This document shows, piece by piece, positions 1-6,261 of a DNA stretch of 7,029 nucleotides. How positions within the stretch are numbered: position 1 is the first letter of the stretch; the number at the start of each line of letters is the position of its first letter. The translations under genes were made by a program, and so were the position numbers. The stretch is taken from assembly GCA_937873665.1 (NCBI GenBank), contig CALMYW010000086.1, positions 1 through 7,029 on the forward strand, written 5' to 3'. Source of the stretch: an uncultured Sphingorhabdus sp. Lineage in GTDB: Bacteria > Pseudomonadota > Alphaproteobacteria > Sphingomonadales > Sphingomonadaceae. A model generated the notes under the pieces. The model made no database searches. It saw nothing but the letters and a program-made list of their open reading frames with translations, and was not told the DNA's origin.

Positions 1-519
1 CACATCGACCGCTCCGTCACGGTCCTGGATGTCGGCAGCATGGATCAAGACGAACACCAGGAAGCCACAGGTGTCGGTGACGATATGCCGCTTCCTGCCC
101 TTGACCTTTTTGCCCGCATCATAGCCGCAAACCCCGCCTGCTTCGGTGGTTTTGACCGACTGGCTGTCGATCACCCCAGCGCTGGGCGATGCCTCCCGGC
201 CCGCCTGTTGGCGCGCTGTCACTACCAGGAGGTGGTTGATCGCGACCAGCAGGCCGCTGTTGCGCCAGGCGTAGAAATACCCGCGCACAGTCGAAACCGG
301 CGGGAAGCATCTGGGCAGCATCCGCCAAGCCGCGCCGCTCGACGCAATATACAAGATCGCGTTCTTCCCCCGGCGAAGGCTGGTCATCCGGGGCCGCCCG
401 CCGCTCCGGGCCACCGGCAGCATCGGCGCGATCAACTCCCACTCCGCATCGCGCAAATCGCTTGGATAGCCAGAATCTTCCCGCCTATGTTCGCGGCGAG
501 CGGTATCAGTCCAGGGCAT
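1..519 (-). CDS. IS5-family DDE transposase, N-terminal 173 residues (runs off left edge)
   Basis: This gene would catalyse cut-and-paste movement of its own insertion sequence. Reading minus from ATG 519, the frame is open for 173 codons to the window edge with no stop; the protein begins MPWTDTARREHRREDSGYPS. Residues about 18-95 look like the DUF4096 N-terminal helix-turn-helix region of IS5-family transposases (YPSDLRDAEWELIAPMLP, GRPRM, a GAAWRMLP block, then YFYAWRNSGLL). The first catalytic aspartate is probably D118 in GVIDSQSVKT, followed by GYDAGKKVKGRKRHI. The second is probably D163 in HAADIQDRDGA. The glutamate that completes DDE lies outside the window. The start is well supported: GGAGG at 530-526 sits 6 bases upstream. 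D118 and D163 share one uninterrupted frame, so this is not a split orfA/orfB arrangement up to this point. I see no damage, but whether the element is intact cannot be judged here. Confidence 0.93.
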   Translation of the reverse strand, partial: MPWTDTARREHRREDSGYPSDLRDAEWELIAPMLPVARSGGRPRMTSLRRGKNAILYIASSGAAWRMLPRCFPPVSTVRGYFYAWRNSGLLVAINHLLVVTARQQAGREASPSAGVIDSQSVKTTEAGGVCGYDAGKKVKGRKRHIVTDTCGFLVFVLIHAADIQDRDGAVDV

Positions 520-561
520 GTGCTTCCTCCATCGTCTCGACAACGACGCTGAATCACAACC
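1..561 (-). mobile_element. IS5-family insertion sequence, transposase-start end only
   Basis: The element is recognised by its transposase. The outer end must lie between the transposase start (519) and the 3' part of the neighbouring small gene (about 565). One plausible boundary is next to the TA at 562-563, because several IS5 subgroups duplicate a short TA-containing target. Reading inward from there on the minus strand, the end would begin GGTTGTGATTCAGCG. The other terminus is outside the window, so the inverted repeat and target duplication cannot be confirmed and the boundary is an estimate within about 10 bases. Confidence 0.6.
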
Positions 562-832
562 TACTGATATCGCTCAACCACTTTTCGCTCGGGCTCTTAG
601 AGCGACCGCAGAAAACGACCGCCGCATCTTTGGCTCGTTCAGGCACGAGACTGTAGGCACCCTCGGTGTATCGGCGCTCCATTCTTTCACGGCAATCGTG
701 CGGTCCCCTGATCGATAGCCAGTATGCACCACACGCGCCTGCTATGATGAGCACAACAGCTAGGGCCTGAATGAACCCCCGGCGTCGATAGTCACGCTTA
801 TGGTTCGACATGAGCGGAGCCGATGGGGTCAT
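554..832 (-). CDS. Small single-pass membrane protein of unknown function, 92 residues, possibly clipped by the IS
   Basis: I do not recognise a named family. The protein has a basic N-terminus (NHKRDYRRRG), one hydrophobic segment at about residues 20-40 (ALAVVLIIAGACGAYWL), and a charged tail that the positive-inside rule places in the periplasm. The tail holds two cysteines, C47 (HDCRERMERRY) and C75 (VVFCGR), which could form a disulfide. ATG 832 is chosen because it lies 4 bases after the stop of the upstream TadE-type gene and follows GGTGAAG. ATG 811 (MSNHKRD) is an alternative but has no visible ribosome site. The spacing implies cotranscription with the pseudopilin genes, suggesting an envelope role linked to them; that is inference. 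The last codons (AGG TTG TGA) fall at or inside the likely IS boundary, so the native C-terminus may be missing. Confidence 0.66.
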   Translation of the reverse strand: MTPSAPLMSNHKRDYRRRGFIQALAVVLIIAGACGAYWLSIRGPHDCRERMERRYTEGAYSLVPERAKDAAVVFCGRSKSPSEKWLSDISRL

Positions 833-836
833 GTCT

Positions 837-1547
837 TCACCCGCATTGGGAGTTGCCACCGCCACCCGTGACGCCGGATAGAGATGCAGCACGAAGGTCT
901 CGTACGTCGCGGACGAGATAGGCCGCCTCTTGCTTGAAGCGCTGGTTTCTGACGAACAGCGTTCCGAAGATCCCTTCGTAGTCATAGAATACTTCCACGA
1001 ACATGACAGCGATGCCGGCAGGCGCGACTATCTTGGTGGAACCGCGGCCGAGCGCGGTAATCGTGCCCCCGTTCAGGCCGTTGCGTGAGCTGTCATTGCC
1101 GTAGTCTGACTGCACGTTGAGTCCGCCGGTACAGCGCTGCCAATGAATGAACTGTTTGCCGGTTACAGGGTCGCGCTCCAGGCTGCTCAAGATGACCCGT
1201 CCGTTCGTCGCGAAGTCGAAGTTCTCGCCTTCAGTCGTGGCGCCAACCATCACCGAGTCAATGTCTGCCTCGGTTACCGTCGGCGCTACGGTGCTGTTGT
1301 TGGTCTGTTCCATGCGGGATGCATTGTCAGCAACCTCGAGAGCGATCTGACTGATCCGCATGTTCACGGATGACATGTAGGCGATCTCGATCCCGTACAT
1401 TCCAAGGCCAGTAAAGAGCGGGAGGATCATTGCGAACTCGATCGCGGCGACGCCCGATCGAGCGCGCATCAAGCGTCTGACAAATCGCCCGATGCTGCGG
1501 CCTGCGCACGCGCCAGTAGCCCTGACGTCAAGAGAGGGCATGGTCAT
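837..1547 (-). CDS. TadE/TadG-family pseudopilin-like protein, 236 residues
   Basis: Proteins of this family are minor pilins or assembly factors of tight-adherence (Flp/Tad) pili, anchored in the inner membrane. The N-terminus is basic (RFVRRLMRARSG). It is followed by the TadE signature GVAAIEF at about 32-38 and a hydrophobic segment at about 38-58. G32 with glutamate at +5 and F38 fits the prepilin cleavage pattern G/XXXXEF. The rest is a predicted periplasmic domain with a single distal cysteine pair candidate (C139, C235), a glycine-rich middle, and the block APAGIAVMFVEVFYDYEG, ending with RDVRDLRA. ATG 1547 is preferred because its ATGA overlaps the upstream stop and AGGGG lies 7 bases before it. 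ATG 1553 and 1541 are in the same frame; a longer reading from 1640 would run deep into the upstream gene and is unlikely. It is the third pilus-type gene of the run. Confidence 0.85.
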   Translation of the reverse strand: MTMPSLDVRATGACAGRSIGRFVRRLMRARSGVAAIEFAMILPLFTGLGMYGIEIAYMSSVNMRISQIALEVADNASRMEQTNNSTVAPTVTEADIDSVMVGATTEGENFDFATNGRVILSSLERDPVTGKQFIHWQRCTGGLNVQSDYGNDSSRNGLNGGTITALGRGSTKIVAPAGIAVMFVEVFYDYEGIFGTLFVRNQRFKQEAAYLVRDVRDLRAASLSGVTGGGGNSQCG

Positions 1548-2167
1548 GAGCATACCCCTGATCTGGTGCCGTATTCCTGCTGGGTCGCAAACGGCTGGTT
1601 CTTCTTGATCGCCGTCGATGTCAGTGTCCGACTGTTCCACTGCTCCGGCGTAAATGGCATTTTGAAGATCGGCTCGTAACTCACTGATACACGGTAAACA
1701 ACCACGTCATTGGCGCCGCCATTGCCGTCCGTTCCGATGTCTCGGTCCCATTGCCCATTGTCGTTTTCATCGACATAGGATTCATTGAGGTCGCAGTCCC
1801 CATTATTGTTCGCATCGTTCCAGCGTTCCGGGCGACCGATGTCCACGAAGTCGTAGTAGCTGGTCCGCGTCGATGAGACCCTTGCGTTGGGAAACACCGG
1901 GGTAATCATCCGCTGCACCATTGCATCCGCATCGCTGGTGTTCGCTGTCTCGAGCGCGGAATCGCGCGCAGCCTTTTGTACCGCGCCATTTAGGACTGAA
2001 ATGCCGTAGGCCATCTGCCCGAGGTCAAACGTTCCGACCAGCAGAGACAGGAATACCGGAGCAATGATCGCAAACTCGGTCGCGGTCACGCCTGAGCAAT
2101 CGGCTGTCAATAACCGCTTACGGGCCTCATCCCATCGGCGGTTGGGGGGGGGGCTAACCCTGGCCAT
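1544..2167 (-). CDS. tadE: TadE-family pseudopilin-like protein with acidic Asp/Asn-rich loops, 207 residues
   Basis: A probable minor pilin of a Tad/Flp pilus. The cytoplasmic N-terminus is basic. SGVTATEF at residues 25-32 gives G26/VTATEF, matching the prepilin peptidase pattern with Glu at +5, and the hydrophobic helix follows at about 32-54 (FAIIAPVFLSLLVG). The motif AARDSA after the helix is typical of TadE. The periplasmic part has three acidic loops at about 118-150 (NDANNNGDCD, VDENDNGQWD, GTDGNGG) that resemble calcium-binding DxDxDG loops. Similar loops occur in sphingomonad TadE relatives. ATG 2167 overlaps the last base of the upstream TGA (TGATG) and has no clear ribosome site, which points to translational coupling. 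Codons 6-9 include a run of ten C (see repeat at 2144-2153), so a one-base slip would shift the whole protein out of frame. TadF is an alternative name; the general family is secure. Confidence 0.87.
   Translation of the reverse strand: MARVSPPPNRRWDEARKRLLTADCSGVTATEFAIIAPVFLSLLVGTFDLGQMAYGISVLNGAVQKAARDSALETANTSDADAMVQRMITPVFPNARVSSTRTSYYDFVDIGRPERWNDANNNGDCDLNESYVDENDNGQWDRDIGTDGNGGANDVVVYRVSVSYEPIFKMPFTPEQWNSRTLTSTAIKKNQPFATQQEYGTRSGVCS
2144..2153. repeat. Homopolymer tract, G10 on plus (C10 on the coding strand)
   Basis: Ten consecutive G on the plus strand encode the SPPP part of the TadE-type N-terminus (AGC followed by three CCC codons). The tract is bracketed by a 4-base inverted repeat, GGTT at 2140-2143 and AACC at 2156-2159. 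Long mononucleotide runs near the start of a gene are typical slippage sites. No in-frame ATG follows before the hydrophobic helix: the ATGs at 2135 and 2130 are out of frame. Confidence 0.95.
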
Positions 2168-4101
2168 CAGCTAAGAACCCGCAGTTCACCAACCTGCTTG
2201 GCGATTTCCTGAAAGGCTGAGTTGAGCTGCGCGGCCGTACTTGCGGTATATGAGCTGTTCGGCGAGGCGCAGTAGGCGAGATCTGAAGTCAACCCGGTCG
2301 TGAAGCCGATCGCCCAGATCCGAATGCCCTTGGCCTTGATCTGGTCACAGACTGCACGAAACCGCAGGCTGTGGCGCGCATCCGCCTGAGACGTGGTGCC
2401 ATTGCTGGTTATTCTGCGGTCCAGGCTCTCGATGCCATAGGCCATGTAGGTCGAGCTCGACGCCTCCTGGTTGCCGTCGGTCATGTAAATGATATGACGC
2501 GCAATATTCCCCCCATTCGCAGGATCCTCGTTCACGGTGCTCGCGAAAATCCCGTCGGGAGAGCTCAGACGTCCACCCCAGATCATGCCAATGTCAAGGT
2601 AGGTGTTGCCCTGCGCCGTCAGCGAATTGGCATAGCTGTCGAATTCCGTCCTGCTCATCTCTGTGAGAATGCTTGCTTCCGGCACGCAATACGATGTCGC
2701 AAGCGAGCCAGAAGTGGTCGGCGCAACGGTGCTGCGATAATAGGCGACCTGGCGCCAGAGCGGAGCCCATTTGGTCGCGTTGTCGGCTCCCGGCTCCGAA
2801 TCGATATCCAGGTCCATGGCGCCATTCGGGGTGAGGCCAAGGATGTTGCTGTAGCTGATCGACGAGGCAGCAACGGTCTGCCGCTCCTCTATGCAACCAT
2901 CCCATGTCGAAAGCTGCGCTGCACCATTGGATCCTGTGGGCGTGCTCGCACTTGAAAAGGTCTTGAAGACGCTCGTGTCATAAGTGACTGGCTTGTAGTC
3001 GAAGTGATCAAAGACCTGGCTTGTCGTGGTCGTGTAAATCGGATCGCTCGTGGCATAAGCATAGTTGTATACGGTCTTGTAAGACTCGTAATAGTTGATA
3101 CGGTAGCTGCCGCTTGAGCCAGAGCAAGTGTAGCTCGTCTTTATCATGTCCTGGGCAGTCGTCGTCGTGACGACTTGCTGTCCTGAGCCATTGGTCGTTG
3201 TACCGGTCGACGTATTTGACGGTCCATCGTTCGACCATGCAGTGTCAGCGGGCTTTGCGGAATTGCATGCCGACATCGATGAATACCTGTTGCTGTTATA
3301 GCGTGCGGTCCCAGAGTTGGTCACGGCACTTTCCGAGCTGCCGGTCGTATTGACGGGTGTTTCCCAACCTGTGCGCACCGTATTGGTGACCGTTCGATAG
3401 GCAGGCGCTCGCGACTGGATCGTCGATTGGTCCGCCAGATAGTCCGGATCGAGGTCATAAAGCAGGCGCCCGACGTTCACGGTTGTGCTGAACGGAACGA
3501 AGGAATAGCGCACTCGCGCATTCGTGCCCTGGGTGGCCGTCGACAGGGTCGTGTAGAAGTTCTTCATCGCCGTCTTGAGGGCGCTGATCCGGGTGCCCGA
3601 GCCAAGCGACGTGCCCATCGAACCGGTCACGTCGAGTACCATCGTGATATCGCTGTTGCCTACGCCCATCGTCGAGGCGCAGTTGGCCGAGATCGTCATG
3701 GTCTCGTTGCCGAACATCTGCATGATCAACAGCGGCATCTGCGTGCTGGCATGACCGCCAATCGCATTGCCCTGATCATCACCCTGGGCGAGGAACGTGG
3801 TGCTGTGGGTTCCCTGCTCCACTTCATTGAAGTTGACGTTGAAGAAGGTGTTGGCCTGAGCACTGGCGCCCGTATCGAAACCGCCTGTGGTTACAGCACG
3901 TCGCCCGGCAAGCACTCCCGCATCGCAGGCATTCTGCAAGCGGTTCTGCACCTTGTAGGCCCGGCTCATGTCCACACCGCCGCCGACGAGCGCGGCCATC
4001 ACGAGAACGCCTGCAGCGGCCATCGGCAGGATGTTCCCACTTTCATCCTGGATGATGGAAGCAGGATTGGTTAGGCGCGAGCCAGGCATCTTCTTCAGCA
4101 T
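2167..4101 (-). CDS. tadG: TadG-like pilus assembly protein with a von Willebrand factor A domain, 644 residues
   Basis: Probably an inner-membrane-anchored, mainly periplasmic component of Tad pilus assembly. Residues about 15-65 form the Tad N-terminal module: DESGNILP, a hydrophobic helix at about 25-43, then VDMSRAYKVQNRLQNACDAG. Unlike the two downstream proteins it lacks the Glu-5 prepilin motif, so cleavage is not expected. A von Willebrand A domain starts near residue 151 with a metal-site motif DVTGSMG (D157, T159, S161). Further metal-site candidates are T500 in GNTYLDIGMIWGGR and D542 in IIYMTDGNQ, and the fold closes with IRIWAIGF at about 593-600. Between these lies an insertion of roughly 280 residues (about 213-490), rich in Ser, Thr, Tyr and Asn and containing four of the eight cysteines. 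The start at ATG 4101 follows a weak GGAA; ATG 4089 (MPGSRL) is possible. It is the first gene of the pilus run and its stop overlaps the next start. Confidence 0.88.
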   Translation of the reverse strand: MLKKMPGSRLTNPASIIQDESGNILPMAAAGVLVMAALVGGGVDMSRAYKVQNRLQNACDAGVLAGRRAVTTGGFDTGASAQANTFFNVNFNEVEQGTHSTTFLAQGDDQGNAIGGHASTQMPLLIMQMFGNETMTISANCASTMGVGNSDITMVLDVTGSMGTSLGSGTRISALKTAMKNFYTTLSTATQGTNARVRYSFVPFSTTVNVGRLLYDLDPDYLADQSTIQSRAPAYRTVTNTVRTGWETPVNTTGSSESAVTNSGTARYNSNRYSSMSACNSAKPADTAWSNDGPSNTSTGTTTNGSGQQVVTTTTAQDMIKTSYTCSGSSGSYRINYYESYKTVYNYAYATSDPIYTTTTSQVFDHFDYKPVTYDTSVFKTFSSASTPTGSNGAAQLSTWDGCIEERQTVAASSISYSNILGLTPNGAMDLDIDSEPGADNATKWAPLWRQVAYYRSTVAPTTSGSLATSYCVPEASILTEMSRTEFDSYANSLTAQGNTYLDIGMIWGGRLSSPDGIFASTVNEDPANGGNIARHIIYMTDGNQEASSSTYMAYGIESLDRRITSNGTTSQADARHSLRFRAVCDQIKAKGIRIWAIGFTTGLTSDLAYCASPNSSYTASTAAQLNSAFQEIAKQVGELRVLS

Positions 4102-4251
4102 GGAGCACGTTCCGTTCGGCGATCAGGCCCTCAGATACGATGCAATGCTTAAATATATCTTACGACATATATGACAGTATCCATCGGTTAGGCTTGGGAT
4201 TGATCCCTAGGTGTCATGCAGCCTTTGCATCAGGTCTCAGGGGGACTTTGA
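4102..4251. other. Intergenic region between the surface-protein pair and the pilus operon
   Basis: No coding frame is supported here. The part next to the pilus operon (about 4141-4180) is strongly AT-rich and probably holds its promoter. The part next to the upstream gene contains a short ATGCA/TGCAT hairpin (4216-4230, 5-base loop) and a GGGA/TCCC hairpin around 4196-4207, neither followed by a T run. Where transcription of the upstream pair stops is not evident. Confidence 0.55.
4149..4163 (+). promoter_or_regulatory. Candidate CtrA-type binding site TTAA-N7-TTAC
   Basis: The sequence TTAA ATATATC TTAC matches the alphaproteobacterial CtrA consensus TTAA-N7-TTAA at 7 of 8 fixed positions. 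It lies in the only AT-rich part of the 150-base gap, about 48 bases upstream of the tadG-like start, where promoter control of the minus-strand operon would be expected. CtrA is known to control pilus and flagellar genes in several alphaproteobacteria. I could not assign convincing -35 and -10 boxes. AT-rich DNA can produce such a match by chance. Confidence 0.38.
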
Positions 4252-6261
4252 TTACTGAACTGTCGCCCGCAGTTTGAAGGCCAGGGTCGCGCCGGAAGCG
4301 ATCGTCGAGGCAAGCGCGGTCACCGTGTTGCCGCTGAACGATGCGCCAACCGGATCACTTTCGTCAGCGCCGGAGTTGTTGTCATCCTCCGCCGTGTTCG
4401 CGTTTGTGCAATTTGTGCCGGAAGTCATGCTGTTTGCAAGATAGACCACATTCGCTGGCAAGGGATCGGTCGCAACAACAGTGTTCGCGGCTCCTGTCCC
4501 GGTGTTGCTGATCAAAATGCAATACTCCACTACTGCGCCCGGTATCGCCTTGGGGGCGCTGGTTCCATTGACGGGATCGCTGATCACACTGCTGGTCTTC
4601 GACACAGTGAGTGTCGTGGCCGGATTGCAGAAGGTGAAATCGTGCAGGGCAATGGCCTGCTGCCCGGGATCTGTCGGCGCAAGCGCGTGATTCCCATAGC
4701 TGATCACAATCGTGTCGACCGGACTGCTGAACGTGATCGCCACATTGCCATTTGCAGAGGTATCTGCCGACGTACTATCGCCAAAGGCAGAATTGCCGAT
4801 CACATAGTTCGTCACGCCGTTCGTCAGAACGGGCAAAACCGTAGCGCCATTGAGCTTGCCGATCACTGTGACCTTGTCTGCGAATTGTCCGCTCGCATAG
4901 TCGACGTCGAAGATCCTGAACTGTGCTCCCGACACCGCAACAGGTAAAGTTACCGTGGTTGTGACGACGTCACTCTGAGTACCGAGATTGACCAATTCCA
5001 TCAGAGAGTATTGAGCAGGTGACTGCCCGCCCGTCACGACATTCTGGCGAGTTGGAGACTGCCCGCCATAGGTCGAATTGCTGAGAAAGCTTCCAGGATT
5101 GGCGATGGAAACGGCGATAGTTCCAAGTGTTCCAAGGGAATACGAAGCCGAAGTCGACCCTGTGCTCCAGCTCACGGCATCCCAGTCGAACAGTGTTGTC
5201 CCCGCAGGGCAGGAGAGCACCGGGGCCGACCCGGCCACCCGCGATCCACTGACTGTAAAGCTGACAAGCGTGTCATCGTCTTCATTGCCCGAGCCGTTGC
5301 CGGCAATGGAGTCGATATCGACTGCAGAGCTTGCGGAGATCTCCGAATAGTTGGCCACAGTGGCACCGGCGGATGCGGTAACAGTCACTGTCAGTGTGAC
5401 ACTGGCAGACTGACCAGGCGCCAGGCTGCCGACACTCCATGCCCCGCTCGAGCTGTTGTATGTTCCCGTCCCCGTTGCCGAAACGAATGTGACACCAGCG
5501 GGCAGGACGTCACTTACAACTATGCCCGAAGCGGATTGGGTCGATGCGGCGGAATTGCTGACCGTCAAGGTATAGTTGATGCTGGCACCGGCGGCCGGAG
5601 CTGAATTGCTCACCGTGGTTGCAAGCGAAAGATCGGCATAGTTCGTAGGATTTTCCGCGAGGAACAAGGTCGCTTGAAAGAACGTCCCGCTGTCCTGAGC
5701 AAACTGATCGCAGATTTCCAGCGTCCAGGTGCCTCCTGCAGCTTGTCCGTCAAAGGCAGTCAGCGCAGAAGCAGGTCGATAGCTGCCATTGTAAGGAGGC
5801 ACGACCGTGGTCGAAGTTGCGGTATCGTTGGACGTATAGCTGGTGATCGAGGTTGAAGCTTCATCATCGAAGGCGGCATTGAAGTTCGCAGCACTGTTCG
5901 AACCCGATCCTGCGGTCAATTGGACACGAGTGCCATTCGGTGAAACCAGATACATCACAAGGTCACCACGATACGTATGCGAGGCCAGGACTCCCACATT
6001 CACATCGGAAACAGTGAAACTGCCCGTCACTGAAAATGTTCTGGTGAAGCGGGCGCTGCAAGACGTCGCCGTATTATTGATACCGTTGTTCGCGCTATCG
6101 GTGCTATTATTGTAAGTGTGTATGGACTGTGCATTGGCCGAACTGGATATCGCCAGTGCAACCAGACACAAAATGCCTGAGACCAGAAGAGGTCTGGCAC
6201 CGGACCTGCTTTGGACCATGGATGCGCACAGGCCGACAAGAAGGCTGATGAGCACGATCAT
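4252..6261 (-). CDS. Secreted P-domain and DUF11-repeat surface protein, 669 residues
   Basis: A probable secreted or surface-associated protein; its role is not known. A signal peptide precedes a likely cut after A44 (SSSANA/QS). Residues about 75-203 are a proprotein-convertase P (Homo B) domain: VSDVNVGVLASHTYRGDLVM, then SPNGTRVQL, FDDEA and GTWTLEICDQ. Residues about 208-335 are a DUF11-like beta-sandwich (NYTLTVSNSA, SDVLPAGVTFVSATGTG, GSLAPGQSASVTL). Residues about 345-546 are a domain I do not recognise, starting with FDWDAVSWSTG and ending DFTFC. Residues 549-669 are a second DUF11-like domain (VVEYCILISNTGTGAANTVV, TDPLPANVVY). No protease domain is visible. ATG 6261 overlaps the upstream stop as ATGA, but ATG 6219 (MVQSRSGARPLL) would give a more standard 30-residue signal peptide. 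The overlap implies coupled expression with the upstream barrel protein. Confidence 0.85.
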   Translation of the reverse strand: MIVLISLLVGLCASMVQSRSGARPLLVSGILCLVALAISSSANAQSIHTYNNSTDSANNGINNTATSCSARFTRTFSVTGSFTVSDVNVGVLASHTYRGDLVMYLVSPNGTRVQLTAGSGSNSAANFNAAFDDEASTSITSYTSNDTATSTTVVPPYNGSYRPASALTAFDGQAAGGTWTLEICDQFAQDSGTFFQATLFLAENPTNYADLSLATTVSNSAPAAGASINYTLTVSNSAASTQSASGIVVSDVLPAGVTFVSATGTGTYNSSSGAWSVGSLAPGQSASVTLTVTVTASAGATVANYSEISASSAVDIDSIAGNGSGNEDDDTLVSFTVSGSRVAGSAPVLSCPAGTTLFDWDAVSWSTGSTSASYSLGTLGTIAVSIANPGSFLSNSTYGGQSPTRQNVVTGGQSPAQYSLMELVNLGTQSDVVTTTVTLPVAVSGAQFRIFDVDYASGQFADKVTVIGKLNGATVLPVLTNGVTNYVIGNSAFGDSTSADTSANGNVAITFSSPVDTIVISYGNHALAPTDPGQQAIALHDFTFCNPATTLTVSKTSSVISDPVNGTSAPKAIPGAVVEYCILISNTGTGAANTVVATDPLPANVVYLANSMTSGTNCTNANTAEDDNNSGADESDPVGASFSGNTVTALASTIASGATLAFKLRATVQ

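Noticed and set aside
40..552. A 170-codon plus-strand open frame and a 107-codon minus frame (442-119)
   Set aside because: Both are shadows of the transposase, whose own frame (519-1) gives clear IS5-family motifs; they have low-complexity Arg/Pro/Ala-rich translations.
833..985. Longer N-terminus for the small membrane protein (start at 985)
   Set aside because: The extra 51 residues lie antiparallel in frame shift within the 3' end of the TadE-type gene; a start at 832 just after that gene's stop fits better.
1548..1640. Longer N-terminus for the third pilus gene (start at 1640)
   Set aside because: It would overlap the upstream gene by about 97 bases and add 31 residues unlike TadE N-termini, while ATG 1547 has AGGGG and an ATGA overlap.
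2371..4074. Plus-strand open frames of 194 and 215 codons opposite the tadG-like gene
   Set aside because: They lie wholly antisense to a well-supported gene, are rich in Arg, His, Gly and Ala, and show no domain or ribosome site.
4216..4230. Hairpin ATGCA/TGCAT as a terminator of the P-domain gene
   Set aside because: The stem is only 5 bases, AT-containing, and not followed by a T run on the minus strand, so it does not qualify as an intrinsic terminator.
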